Assembly: GCF_004027225.2 (NCBI RefSeq)
Contig: NC_044282.2
Location: forward strand, 56,004,397-56,068,396
Length of the DNA stretch: 64,000 bases
Source of the DNA: Strigops habroptila
Taxonomy: Eukaryota; Chordata; Aves; Psittaciformes; Psittacidae
Direction: 5' to 3'
Part shown: in pieces, positions 24,721 through 39,700 of the stretch
Numbering within the stretch: position 1 is the first letter of the stretch
Layout: every line of letters begins with the position of its first letter
Notes under the pieces: model-generated
The model's database searches: none
The model's input: the letters and a program-made list of their open reading frames with translations, nothing else
What the model was told of the DNA's origin: nothing
Made by a program: the position numbers and the translations under genes

Positions 24721-27700
24721 TAAACAGAAATAGCGATACTGCGGTGGGGGTAGGGCTGTTGTGGGGATTTATAAGCGAAGCCCGTATAAAAGTATTTTGA
24801 AAGTTGTATATGTCCGTGGGCTTTTGCATTTGAGAGCTTCTTAGAGCTAGAGAAAACCAGAGAAAAGTGTCATAGAAGCGCAGAATCCCAGGTTGGATCC
24901 CCTGGTCCAACCTTTCTTGTCAAAGCATGGCCTACACTAGATGTCCCTGCACCTTGTCCAGCCGAATCTTAAAAAGTGTCCGGTGTTGGGGAATCCGCCA
25001 CTTCCATCTGTCATTCCAATAGCTGATGGTTCTCATTGTGAAAATTTTTCCTCTAGTGTCCACTTGGAATGTTAATAGGGAGTAACTTGTGCCCATTATT
25101 CCATGTCTTTTCCATGTGACTCTTCGTGAAAAGGGAGTCTCCATCTTTCTTGTAGCCACCCTTTAAAAACTCTAACATGGTAATAAGGTCTCCCCTGAGC
25201 CGCCTTTTCTCAAGGCTGATCAAACCCAGCTCTCTGAGCTGTGTAGTATGTGACTGCATGACTAGGCTGCCTAATGATGAAGTTTAAATAACTGAAACTT
25301 AAATGTTTAATTGGCTTTTCTGGCCTGTTGCCTTTGTGGCTGATGACACAAGGCACATCAGGGCAGTATACAGGAGTCACTTGGACGGACACAGACCGCA
25401 AAGAAACAATTTCAACAGTTCAGTGTTGCTGTATTGAGGAGGCTGAGCTGCTCAGTTTTAAATCAAGTGGTGGTGTATCTTGAGCGATGAAGCCATGGAA
25501 CTAGTTAAGACTACTTAGAACATGGAACTAGCTGCATTAGTTAGACTTAATGCAGCCAGAACTGCAAAAATATGCTGTGTGCACACAGAGAGGACGCACA
25601 CTTTGGATATAATATGTATGTGTATCTATATGCACACATACTGCTCTCTTGTTAACGTTACTCAGAATAATTTCATTTTATCTGAATAGGTGAAGAGTTT
25701 TTTAAAATTAAAAAGCCATCCTTCAATGAAGTAACCTTTAGAGTTCGAAAGGAAAGCCTGCTGCCTGCCCAGGCAGAAACTGGAGAAAACAAAAGTAAGT
25801 ACTTTTTTCAGTTAAATATTTAATGAAATACTTATATGAAAACATATTAATAAATCAGTAAGTGAAGAGGGATGTACAGATACTGCTGTTAGATGGTTTT
25901 TACATGCTAATTGAATCCAGGATTATAGTTACAATGTTACTTTAAATTTTAAAGGTTTAAAACTTTCATCTTTTTGTGCTGAAATTATTTTCCATATAAC
26001 CTTGGTAAAAAGTATCAGATCTTGGAGGCTGTTCTTGAGAAGATTTGGTTATGCAGAACCCGTCTAGTACATCAGAGTTAATAAACTTCTGATAAATTGA
26101 CACTTCAGCATCATATCTTTCAAACTGTGGGGCAACTTTCCACTGCTTATTGCTTTCAAATTGCAGTTTGAGCTGAGTATTTTGCATTGAGAGAAAATGT
26201 GAGCTTAGTAAAGATTTGCTTGATAACACTTATTGTAAACCTTAAACTTTGTGTTATTAAACTGTATGCTGTTACAGCATTTGAATACTTTCATTGTATG
26301 CAGTCAATAGCCTTGATTGTTCTGATAGCATTCCAAGTGTCATTGAACTGTAGTAAGCTTTCTATTGGAATATTTGGGTTTTGTTTGTTTTACAAACAAG
26401 CATGTCTGGAAGGTCTCTTCCCCTCCATTCCCCTTTTGACATCTCTACCAATGCACAGATATACCCTAATTGCTACTGTTAGATTAAAATAAATTAGATT
26501 CAGAAATATTTTGGCTTCGAGCAACCTGGTCTAGTGGAAGGTGTTCCAGCCTGTGGCAGGGAGGTTGGAACCAGATGATCTTTAAGGTCACTTCTAACCC
26601 AAACCATTCTGTGATTCTGTAATTCCCTTTGAGATTGTGCTTCAGATGAGATGGTAAGTTTTCTTTGTAACTTCTTATAGAACTATACCTCATACCCTTA
26701 CAAAAGGTGACACATTCTGTTGTTCAGTAATCTGATGGTTTACTGAAGATGTAGTGACAAGCAAAGAGAAATCAATGTTTTTAAAGAATTCAAAGATAAT
26801 TGGAGACAAAGCAGTCATACGTAAACCTTTGTAGTTTAAATAAGTTTCTCATTTTTAATGCTTATGAAAAAAAAGGCACTTTTTAAATACAGCTTATAAA
26901 ATTAAGGGAGGTGAACCCAAATGTGCCATGAGCTATTAGGATATTAATCAGTTGTCATCTGGGAGCTGATATCATTGCTCTTGTGCATGTAAATGTGCTC
27001 TGTGTCTCAGAATGACGTATTAGTTTAGGCCTATCACAGATGCTTGGATTCGAGACAAGAACTGGCTTGTAAATGACTGTCTTGGAACATCAGAAAATTG
27101 GACATATTTTGATGAGAGCAGGTTGCTGCAGCAAGGTGTAAGTAGTTACTGGTAACCAGTCATGACACATCAGATTCCAGCAGCTGAAACTGAAATCATT
27201 AATGTTTTTTTACCCCTAATGCAGAAATCTGTCCATTGGAGCCTAGAACTGGAAACATCAAAGGCCCTTGTGAAGAAAGGGAGGAGGAGGAGGAGGAGGA
27301 GGAGGAGGATGAAAGTCGTTCTTCACTAAGTGAGGACCACAACAGCTCAGCCTCTGAAAATGAGTCCAGCTCTCCACAGAGGACGAAGGATCGATCACCA
27401 GGTTAATTTCCTGGATTTTTTTTATTTTAAGGAAGTTACTTAAAAAAACCAAAACCAACAACCCAAAACATTTCTTTTCTGAAGTATGTGACAAGATAGG
27501 TCTATGAATCCCACTCAGCTTAAAACATGTAAGGTATAAGCATGTTGTTTGTCCTGACTCAGGGCTACCCGTCTTCTGAAAGAATAGTGGCAGTTGTTGG
27601 TTGCAGATATTTGTTGTATTTTCATGTTAATTTTGGAAATGGATCAGAAATTATGACCATTGGTTTCAGAAGACAGGCTGCAAAAAATTCCTATTTGACA

Positions 27701-30700
27701 ATCATGTAAGTTCCTTTCATAAGATTAAAATATAACCCACCTGTGCTGATTTGTAAACTTTTGATTCCTTTGTAACTCTCTGAGTTTAGTGTCCCTGATT
27801 TTTTTTGGGGAGATGGAAAAAAGGAGGACAGCCTAACAGCAATTTATTTAAAAGAAAAAAGTCTGAGCTTTGTTTTCAGACTGAGAACTGCTTTTCAAGG
27901 ATGCTTTTCCAGGTCCTTGTAGTCAACATGGTAAACGCAGTAGTGTAAACATCTTGTGCCCTATACTCAGAATTGTCCAGTGATCCTGAACAGTGGTGGT
28001 TATTGACATTAGGAGTGATACAGGGTGATGGTTTTACTCCTCTGGTTAAATTTTCTTTCTCTTCAATGCAGATCATATCCCTAGTGCAGCTTGTATTGAG
28101 GCTGCTCGGAGGAAACGTCACGTAGCCAGGGCACAGGCTGATTATCTTCCACTGGATGTTTCCAACAGTCATGAGATATCTCAGAGAAGAGAAGGCAGTG
28201 ATTTAGAGAGTGAAGATGAGTCTGATACAGAGAATCTTGATTTTGTTCCTAAAATGAAAACTCTTAGGCAGAGGATGATGGAAGACATGGGTGAGTGTGT
28301 GCTGTTTCTCCCAGGGGTTGTGGCTTTGTTTTACTTATGTCTGGAATAGTGTGGGACTTGTCCAGTAAGGTTGTGCAGTGCAAGGCTTTGCCCCTCAGGG
28401 CTCTTGGCAAAAGGCTGTACATCTGGTATTTGAGGTTTCTATGGGACATTAACCTGGTTTAGGTCTCACTAATGTGGTGCAGGATGGTTCGAGAAACATA
28501 TAAGGAAATATTTTTGGCCATATTGACTGCAAAAAGGAAAAAAAAAAAAACCAAACCCCAAAAACAAACCCTTGTAGGAGTCACAGCATTTAATGTGAGT
28601 AAAGTTGCTATAAGTCCTGCCTCCTGCATCTAATCTGGTCTTCCAAGTGCTTTCCCTGCAATGACTGTTTTTGAAAAAGGGAAAAAACCCCAAACAAACA
28701 ACGCAGCCCTTCAGAAGTGAACAGACATATTGCACACAAAGCATATCTGGCATTTCCATTGCTTTTGTCCTCTTACAGCTGCTTATAGTTTTGTTTATGA
28801 AGCAAAAATTTACTTTATTAGTTGAAGAAGAGTTATAAGGAATGTGTAACTACAAGCTGATTCTGCAATTCTAATTAATGCTAATGAGATTTTTGTATCT
28901 ATAGTAGAGTGTATGCTTTGGAACAATCAAGGGTTTCCTGTGCATAATGTCACTCACTGTGTTATAGTCTATACTTACACGTTATTTACACGTATTATAC
29001 ACAGCTTTGCCTTCAGACATAAACCCAAGATGTTTGTGCTGCTCTTACTGCAGTAGTTGTGTGAGAAACAGTATGTTGGGGAAATTGATATTGGTGTGAA
29101 TGCTACAAATCCCACTATCTATTTCCAAGCTTTCCTTGCCTTTCAGGTTGGAAGTCCTCCATCTGCAGATTTTTCATCTGCTGCTTTTTTGTGTGTATCG
29201 CTTCCTAGTAGTGATTGGGAGACCCATTGTTGCTTTAGAGGGAGGAGATCATGAAAGGGGAAAAATACAGGATGTAATTATATCTATTGATGATTGTTTT
29301 AACTTTCAGTGTCTGAGGGTGACGAATCAAGTGAAGATGAAGCACGAATTAAGTGGGAAGAACAGCAAATAAAGAAAGCCATTAAACTCTCTCAGGTGAT
29401 GCATGCTTTTCTAACACCTGGAAGTTGCTTTTTGCTCATAGGCTGGATAGCTTGTATGGAGTACTCCTATATCTCCTTCCTGTCCTTTCGCTAGAGAGCA
29501 TTTGGGGAAATTATACACTGGTTCTTCAGGGAATATACACTGGTTCTTCAGGGAAAAGATGACTAGAAATATGAGAGGATGATAACGAAAATCGGTAATC
29601 TCTGTCTGGCTGTTCAGAAGCAGGGTATTGTTGCCTACGTCAAAGGCCAGTACCTGTGTGTGATGGAAGACTCTGAAAAGCAGAGAATAGAATTCTGAAC
29701 TCTGATTATTTTTTTTTCTTTTTCTGCGGTGCAAGGGATCTTGAAAGCAAAAGTATGAAAATAACAATGGTAAAAGTTATTCTTTTTATTATGCTGAATT
29801 CCTGCTGGGTGCAATCTGAGAGCTCTCTTCACAGTTCTGCAGAATTATGTTTTCTTTCTTTTTTTTTTCTGGTAAATAATTGGCAAAAATAAAACTCCAT
29901 ATCTTCTGATGAGCTGGAAGTTTTGTTTCTAGCTTGAATCACTTACTCTGATTAGGAAAGATTAGGAAAATCACTTACTCAGATTAGGAAAATCTGAATA
30001 ACCAGTTCTTTATGTCTGAATAGACAATTGTGGAAACTTTTGCTTCTTAAATGGGAGTAGTTGGAGGACTGGGGGAAAGTTACACCTTTCTGGTGCTGAG
30101 TTCCAAATTCAGTGTGGTTGGTGCTCTTAGGTCCTCATAGTCTCAGTTGTCAATATAGAAGCATCATGCCCTATTGAAAGCTATTAATATTTTCAGGCCA
30201 AGACAGCAACTCAGGTGTACCCGAAATTATGGGTTACTTTGTGCTGTTCATATGTAATGCACTATATGTTTTTATACAACATATATATACAGGGTTTTAT
30301 ACTTTGTTTTCCTTGTTTTTGTGTTGTGCTTTTCTGTACAACATTTTTCTGTACTTCATTTGATTATTGAAATACGTCTTTATATCATATGCCTTATGTA
30401 TTGGAATGATACATCTTGTTGATCTGAAGAGTTGTGTGTTAAAAATTAGCACTTAAAATTCTTGTAGGAAACTTACGATGATACTTCCCTGCAGGAATTG
30501 CTATCAGCTAAACCAAAGTTCGATCCCTCTGCTTCTCTACCACCTGTGAACTTGGAAATTGTGAAGAAGCGACTGACTGAAAGGTAAATCCTGCTTTTAT
30601 GAACTTAACTTTTGAGCTCTCTGAGGTTTTGTCACAGAACGGGAGACACAGGTTTGAAGTTTAATTCTTTTCCAGAGTATTGGAGGATTTTTGGGTTGTT

Positions 30701-33700
30701 GTTTCATGTGTACTGACTCCTGCTATGATGTCCAGTAGGTTTTTTAACTTTACATGATTTGTTGTAAGGGAGCATTTGGACTTTCCAAGAGTGTTCTATC
30801 AACTAGAACCTGAAGAGTAAATTCATTTAAATGGCAGTAGCTTTTATGCTTTCTAGTAGTTTTTGACAGAAGTGTTGGTTCAATGTTATGTTTGCCCAGT
30901 AAGCAAAACTTCAGCTGGGGCAGGTGGAGCTGACAATCCTAGCCCTCTTATGGTGGCTCTTACACCAGTATTTCCTAAAAATAGCAGTGAATTGTGTACA
31001 GCCTGTTTAGGCAAACTAGAACCTTTTTTGATATTTGTCTTTAGTCGTGAGCCAGGCTGTGACTTTTCTTTAGCAGCTCAGCTGCTGTATGGCAGCTGAA
31101 GCATCCTGGGATGGAGGTTGGAACCTCCCAGAGATTGTGTGAGAAGGACAGTTGGGGTCAGGCATCCCAGGGCAAACCATCCCCTGTCATCTCTCAGAGC
31201 ATCGCGAAGCAGCTGCTCAGATAAGTTTAGACAAGCAACGTTATACAGCTGAAACATAAATAGCTGTTATGAGCTTGCACTGTGCTCTCTCTGTATATGC
31301 TTTGCTTTGTACAGACCATCACTGACCTGCATGTTTAAAGATTTGCAACTAAATTGGACTAAATATTTTTGTGGAATTTTATGCTTTCTTTGCCATAAGT
31401 CACCTGAAGGGAGTTGAGTTAAATGAAGTAGGAATTTTAGTATAGAATCAAATAAGAAAAATAAGAATAAAGTTAATCAAGAGTTGGAAACCCATCTGGA
31501 AAATAGCAAGAAGGGGAGGGGGACCTTTTTAATGTAAGCTTTGTAGATTTGTTTAGCATGATAAATGCTGAAATAGTTAGGTTTTTTTTAATTGTAGCAC
31601 AGTAGAGAACAGTAGTGTAGTTCAGTTATCTTTGTTGAAAAGTGTTCCCTGCTTCAGGGAAGTGAGGTAAGTTGTGGTCTGTTTCTTGGTTCTGTTACAG
31701 GCTTGCTCAAGCTGAGCAAACACTTGGGATACGTAAGCGGGGAAGTGGGGGGGGAAAGGAAGCAGAGTTGTAATATATATAAATGTGCCTGTCTAATAGA
31801 GCTATAGATGTAGGTTCCTGGGTTTTGTCACCTACTAGAAGCAGGAGTCCCCAGTTGGTTTGTGTTTAGTAGTGAGCCCATGGTGAATGCTGATAGGTAC
31901 TGCTATCCATGCAACTTATACCAAACTGGTATTATGGACATGCTGACATGAGCTGTAGTTTTCCTCAGATTACATTGGGTAGAATCCAATTAATGTGATA
32001 CCATGAAATTTGGCTTTTTATGGTTTTAGGATGTATGGTACATTGAGTAATCTAGGTAAAATATCTAGGTAAAAATCTAGGTAAAATATCAAAACTAGCA
32101 CCACATAAATGGTATTTGAATCTCCAAACCATGATGCTTGTCCAGCCCTGTACTTGTGAAAATGCCGGCATGGGTAAATCTTCCAGCACTGCTTCAGTCA
32201 AGCACAAGTACTAGCACAGGCAAAGATTTTATATGTGATTATAATGGGAAAAGTGTTTAGAAACGCATCAGCTGTTAAATTGGCAATAGTTTAGTTTTCT
32301 GTGTTTCTCTTTTTTTAGGATAACATCATTACAGAATGTGCACCGTGCCCACCAGAGGGAGTATGAGAAATACAAGGAGGACATTGAGAGTTCGAAGACA
32401 ACTGTGCAGCTGTTAGAGAAGTCTTCGGATGCAGCTCTAAATTACAAATTCTACATGTCCATGAAAACATACGCTGAAAACTTGATAAACTGTTTGAATG
32501 AAAAAGTATGTATTTTTTCCTCTTTTTTTTATCCCGATGATAAAGGTGCATTCTGTCAATGAAAGATGAGGGGGTTTTGTTTGGAAATGAAGAGATACCA
32601 TCCGGTTAAAAATCAGTTCTATCAGAAATTTTAATGTAACAGGAAACAAAATATCAGGGAAAAATATCAACCCTCACCTGAAGTGATGATCAAGCTAGTA
32701 TAGGTATGCTGACTTCAGCTGTGGTCTCAGCTAGGTTCTGTTGGATGCAAACAAAATGTTATTGGAAGGAGTTTTCTGTAGGTCTGATAATGAGAGTATG
32801 CTGAAGTTGAATGAGAGATGGCATTTAAGTTCACTTTTGGGATCTCAAAATGTCTTTACTCACGGTTACATAACAGAGGTGGTAAGGATTTTGTGTTGGG
32901 TTCGAGTTGGGATTGAGTTAGCAGAGCTGTGTGAGAATTTGTGTACGTTATTGGCTGCAACTGCCTCCTGATTTGCAAACTCTGTGTACTTAAAAAGATG
33001 AAGGTTCGGAGAAGGGGAGGAGCCACCTGAAGTTTGGCCTCAGTGAAAGTAAACCGCTGTTATCCTCCATAGGTTGTGCTATCAAATCTAATTTATATCA
33101 CTTCATTGCATTGCAATTGTGAATTTCTTTATGTAACTTTAAAGAAGAAAATAGTTTAATAAATACATTTTCTTTAATGGCTGGTGGCTCAAAGGCAAAC
33201 TGAAAGCAAACAAAACTCACCAATAATATTGTCCTGTTGAAGCCTCTTGTATGACTTCTTAGGTAGTCCTGTGGTGAGCAACTGGCATTTAGTTTGTGCT
33301 TTTTCAGCCTTCTAAAAAAGCCTGAAAAACTCCAATGACCAGGAACTTACTTTTAATCTGTGACAGTTTGGTTCTAGTTTCACAGCTATACTGAAGACCT
33401 ATGGAAACGGTTGGTTTTTTCCATTCTTTTGAGATTTCAATTAGTTGAAAACCTGATTACTATTTATTATATTTCAGGTGGAATACATTAATGACCTAGA
33501 ATTGGCTGTACATGCACTTCTTCAGCAACGAGCCACAAGAGTATTGAAACGAAGGCAAGATGAGCTGAAAGATGAATCTGCTTATATTCAGCATCTGACA
33601 AGTTAGTATGAAGTTAAAAGCTATTTTCTTTTTGAAATGTTCACTCTTTGAGCAGAAGTAAAGCTCTGCAGTTCCTTTTTTACTTTTATCTCCTTTCTCC

Positions 33701-36700
33701 TTCCCATTGTCAGGAGGTGTGTTCAACTGAGGTGAAAAGCAGGGTGTTTACTTGGCAACATCACTTCTACATGAGAGCATCTTTAAGGCTATTTGTGTGC
33801 TCAGAATGGAGATTTCATACTAGGTGACATGTGAAGAGAAGAACATGAAATAAAAAGCCCCTTTGTGTTTTATCTAGAACAAAATGGTGTTTTTCAGTCA
33901 CTGTAGGAAAAAATATTGCAATTACCTCATTTTCTTTCCGCACCAATGTATTGTTTGTATGCCATACGAATCTTTAGCTGCTGCTATTTAAAAAAACCCA
34001 ACCAAATATCCAAACCCAAACCCTTTAAAACTGCTTAGTCAAAGCTAAAAGCAATATGCTTGGAGCTGCTCTGGGAACAGATGGAGGCCAGATGCTCCAG
34101 TTCCTGGTAACTACTAATCATATGGATTCAGTTTTCTCAGCACACAGATAAACTGCTGATTAGAGAAAGCTAGCAGCCTGTATGATTCTGTAAAATGGTG
34201 TAGCAAACTGACAGCAGGTGTTAAGAAGAAAAGAGTAGTGCCATTAAAATGATTTTACTTCCAGCTCATTACAGGTGAGACTGTGGTTGAATGTTTAACA
34301 GCACTTTAAATTTTATTTTTTTTTTAATGGTCCTGGTTGTATTTAATATAGTGGAAAGGCTGTTTTTTCATATATGTTAATACTTCAGTAGTAGTACACT
34401 TGTTTTGGCATGTTGTGCACATACCAGCTAGCTAATAGTGCTACAAATGAATGGCCAAAATAGAGCATGTTTCTAGTTTCTACTTCTGCGTTGGACTCAA
34501 GAATCAGAGTAAGGGTAGTTGGGGTCAGTTACCACTCAGATAACAGGAGGCAGTGGGGAGCTGACTAGTCTTGAAATCTAAATGCAGTGATTCTTGAATA
34601 GTGTAAATCAGGGATTTAACTTCCATTACAGTGTTGGAACTGAAGCTCAAAAGTTATTCTAATTTATTACATGGTTTCATTTTTGACATACAGGATGAAG
34701 ATAGGTCCCTATGCTTGCATTTCACACTGCTAAGAACCTATCATGGAAGATAGTAAGTTCCTTTTCCAGGATTAGTAAGCAGTGAGGGTTATCTGGAATG
34801 TCATGAAACTCACCTTTTCATCAACTGCTATAAGGGAACAACCACATCTGACCATATGCAGTTAAAAATAATACTTAGTATGCATTACTCTGGAGATTGT
34901 TGGAGTTTTGATTAGGTTTGACTTTAATTTTGCTATTTTCCAAATGAAGAACAATAGGAGGAGGATCTGTTTTTCCTGTTTGAAAAAATAGGAGCTTTAA
35001 AATAATTCGTTTTATTTTTGGATGTTTTTGTTTTCTGATAGGTGAGAATGACAAACCCAGTAATGATGGATTAAAAGGTCATAAGAAGACACAGCTTCTG
35101 GAAATGTGTGAGCGTCGAAGGTAGCTGTTACATATAGGTGCACTTCACTCTGATTAATGTACTGTGCATTGGCTTCCTGTCACTTAGTGATGAATGTAAA
35201 TCTGTAGGATTACTAAATGAGATTACACAAAAAATATGTAGTACTTTCCAAAACTCAAAGTACTTGGAAACCATGTATGTGTTAATATCATTCTCTTCAT
35301 GTTGATTTGAATCTCGATGCTAATAGATCTTGTTATTTTAAATTAACAAGTCTTAAGTGAGGCAAAACTATATGAGGGAAGCTTTAATAAGTAATATTAT
35401 GACAGAAATATATTTTTGTATCATTGTTATAGATGGCAAAAATGGGTGGTATGTTTGCTGCCGGGAGGTGGTGGTGAGTGAAAACAAAGCAACATCTACA
35501 TTCTTAGCAGCGTAGGTCAATTACTACGTTTTTTATAAGGATTGTGCTCAGGGATTAGTACCAACTCTTTTTAAGCTATTGGGAGCTTCAGAAGTTTTAC
35601 AGTTGCATTGGCGCCTCAACTCATAACTGTACTTTTGAAGCAGCAAGAACCTTGGAATTTTAATGGATTTTCTACATACATGAGAGAGGGTCACTCACCT
35701 GAGTTCATTACAAAACACAGGACTTGCAGAAGGCACGCGAGAGAGCGTTCAGGAGAAGCTGATCACCATGAAGGCATGTCAAGTGATGATGAGCTGCCTC
35801 CAAAAGAGGTTAATGAGTTCCAGAAGAACACAGGTTGGTGACTGTCTTAATGTAATGTGCTAGAACAAAATCTCTACTTGATTTTTTTTTTTTTTTTTTT
35901 TTTATGATTTCAGGAAAGGTAAAGAAATAATTAATTAAAGTAATACTTTGAGTTACATATTCCTAGTTACACACTGTAGAAAAGAAATGCATTCAGGCAG
36001 TTCTGACTAATGACTTGGGAAGAATAGGTGCATGGGTATAGGTTTCTTTTGGTATGACTTGTAGTGGTGGCATTACACATGACTGGTTGAACTGGAAGTA
36101 AGCTCTTTTAGATCATGCTAAAGCTGATCTGACAGTACTCAATGTGATGCTACAATGTGGCATAATACCTTTTCTCCAGATAACAGCAGAAGGGTTTTTT
36201 ATGTCTGAAACTTTATCACTGTGTTATAAAGTTTGAAACATCATGGTTGTATAAATCTATGGAATAGATCATGAAGAAACTTGCCTTTTTTTGGTCTTCT
36301 GACAGTATTTTTTTTTCTGAAACTGGGATTTCCAGTGAGCCAGTTTTAAAACCCATTTCAGTATCAGGTGTGTCAAAGGTAAATGACAAATCAGTTATCA
36401 TACAGATATTTCTTATGTCCTATAGATGCATAAACTCTTCAGCTTATACTTCAATAAGTTCTGTGATTGTTTCTTTTTATTCCCAATGAATATTATCCAT
36501 AGATAACGTTTTAGAGGATAGTAGGAAGGTCTTTGAAGATGTACATGCAGATTTTTGTGACATCAGAAAAATCCTGTTGAAATTCCAGGAATGGAAAGAG
36601 AAGCTTCCTGACTCTTACTGTGATGCTTACATCAGTTTCTGCCTGCCTAAGCTATTAAATCCATTGATCAGAATTCAATTAATGAATTGGAATCCTCTTG

Positions 36701-39700
36701 AGGTAGGTGCACCAGCTGACTTTGTTTTCTTCAAAAATGGTACACGTGTTTGTGTATTAATATGAAAATGAAGATGTTTTTTCTATACATAGCACAGTGC
36801 ATTAGAAATGAAGAGAAAGATACTGTGTTGGTCTCAGAAATTGAAGCATGTGGTTGGAATCTTCTTAACTTTCTCCTTTCCCTTTACGTCCAGACCCTTT
36901 TGCAATGCCCCATGTAAAAAGAATTCTTCTCCTGAGTTCTTTGAAAAGGCACTTTAAAAATCCCACCCTTTAAGTTTCACCTTTAAATGTAGTTTTCCTG
37001 ATTGCCATTTTGGCCTGTTCAGCGGAGAGGGTGGATCTGACATTAAGTGGGAATCTGTGGTATCATTGCATGGACCTTTTCTTTTAAACCTGACAAGTTG
37101 AAAAACTAACAGGAATGGTCTTTCGGCAGAATTTTGTGGAGTTGGAAGAGATGCCCTGGTTCAAAGCTATAGAAGAATTCAGTGATGCCAAAATCGTATC
37201 TGAATCAAAAAGGGATGATGATCCTGATCAAGAAGTTTTGCCTAGAGTGATTGAAAAAACTATTCTTCCAAAAATTGCAGGTATAGTGAGACTGTCTTGA
37301 AAATGTTCATTGCAGCTAGGCAATCAAACCTTAAATAAAAGTGATAGCTTTCAAATAATGTTAGTTATATAATGGTACTCCAGGATGTAGTGATTACATA
37401 GCCTTGCTCTGTGGGACTAAAGCAACCACTTTGTAAGATTGAGAGAGGCTTGGCTTTTTACATGTTTGCTTCTGTTACGTTGCAATGCCTTGAACTAGAG
37501 CAGACACGTACTTGCATATTGTGGTTGAAATGAATTTCCTTATTTTCCAGCATTTGTGAAGAGTGTGTGGGATCCTTTATCTACTTCACAGACAAAGAAT
37601 CTTGTACAGCTTTGCAAGAACATATTTGCGAAACAAATAAATAAATGCAGCCAAGCAAAAGAGGTAACAAAAAAGCTCTTCATCCACTTCATCCACTCTG
37701 TGTGCTTTCTGTGCATGCTCCTAGGAGTGCTGTCCTCAGGTTGTTTGGTTCTGATTACTTGTTTGTTCTGACGAGCTCTCTGATGCTCTCCTTATTGAAG
37801 GTGGTGGGAGACAGGATGCTCTTAAGGCAGAAATTAGCTCCTGTCCTAGAAAAATTCTGCCTGTGCCTACCAAGAAGCTGATTGTAGATCTAATTATGCT
37901 TTGCTGCAATAGCACTGGTTAGAATTTAGAATTGCATTTCATTATCTTTCCAAATTTGAGCTTTACATGTTTATAATGCTCCAGTGGTCAACTCCTTAAG
38001 CTTTTATTTATAAAGTAGATATAGAATTTTAAGATTTGAAAATCCCTAAAGGTTAATTAACTGGCTAGGAGAAAGGCTACCTTGTAATCTTAGCAATCTT
38101 TTAGTAACTACTTTTATACCCATAGTCACTCTAGCATGCCCTTCTTCAGCCTGATTCCAGTTTTATTCTGCTGTAAATCTGGAGGTTTATCTAGTGTAAA
38201 ACTGGTGAAATGGAATGGATGTTTAGGCCCTGAGTATAAAAAGAAATAATCTTAAGAAAATCTTTATCCCTTCCAACTGAGCCTTCCAAAGGTGCTGATT
38301 TGAAACTATGACTTGAAGTCAAGTGGTACAGTTGATCTTAGCTGATATAGCAGTTGTACAGAAAGTAAACTAAACTTTAAAAAAGGTAGGTGGCAATCTG
38401 TGGCACCTAAAAGCATGTTGCCTAAAAACACATCCTAACCTAGCTATGGTGATTAAATACACTAGGTTAACACTATAGGTAATTACAGCTGTGATTTGCC
38501 TACTGGTTTTAGTACATTAATTCTCAGTGTGTTTTGTATACAAGTGGCAACTGTACTTATCTGTAACTAACATTACACTTCTAGATGAACAAAATAGCCA
38601 ATGAAGTTGTTACAAATGGAAGAGGAAGTCTTTCTTGTGAGGACACAATAATAATTCTTTTTTAATAGGATTTGATGAACGTGGTTGTCCTACGAATGAA
38701 GAAATCTATAGAGGAAGATGTCTTTATTCCTCTGTATCCTAAAAGGTAAGCTGACTCTGGGAATCTTTTAAAAAAATAAAAGTTTAATTCCTCTACCCTT
38801 CTCCCCCACATGTATTGATGAAATATTGTAAACATCCGTTAACAGCTAATGGAACAAACATACCTTCTACTCTTTTATTGTGGGAGAGGTTATGAAGCCT
38901 TAGTCCTCTTCATGAACCCTTTCTAATAAGGGTAACTCCACTGACTTGATGCTTTTTTGCCCTTGTAACCAAAAGCTTTTCAATATATGAGATCTACAGT
39001 CTGGCTTTAGCATAGCAATTTATGTCTGAGGGCCTGTCTTAGTTCAGGTTGTCTGGTGTTGTGTACCTCTGTCCCCTGAATTCCTCCTGTTGTTCCAAAA
39101 CCAGGCGTTTTATCATGGATGCTTATTACTGGGCACTATTTCAAAGATGGTAGTAAGTAGGAGTCTGGGAGATGTGGGTAAAGATACAACTAGGAGAGAA
39201 GCTTTGCTAAAGATGGGGTAGGATGCTTGGTTCTAAGCAGTTCTGTTTTGACACATATCCATGAAATGCAGACACAGGTGTTTCCAATTGGTAATTCTAT
39301 TGGAAGTTAATTAATGGTTGTGGCTGTCACTGCTGAAACAATTCCAGAACTAACATTCATCAGTATCTAAGGGATCAATTGTCTGTTTATCTTCCTTTAA
39401 AAACAGACAAACAAAAAAATCCTTATTTTAACTTGTTTTTCTTCTTTCCATGACCAGCACCGTGGAAGACGGGTCATCACCGCATTCAAAGTTTCAAAAC
39501 AGGCGGTTTTGGTCAGCTGTTAAGGTAGAGAAAATACATCTTTTTTTTTTTGTGTTTTCTTTGAAATTCATTTTATTGAAAAAATATTTTCAATATTTTT
39601 TCAGTATTTCAAAAATATTGAAAAAATAGTCAGGAAATAGATCTTCAGGCAAGTTTGGCTCCTGAGAGAATAAAACATTATTAGGATGGATAACTATTGT

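Noticed and set aside
24118-24910. Long antisense frames opposite GCFC2 exon 1
   Set aside because: They are shadows of the CpG island; the plus-strand frame encodes the recognisable GCFC2 N-terminus.
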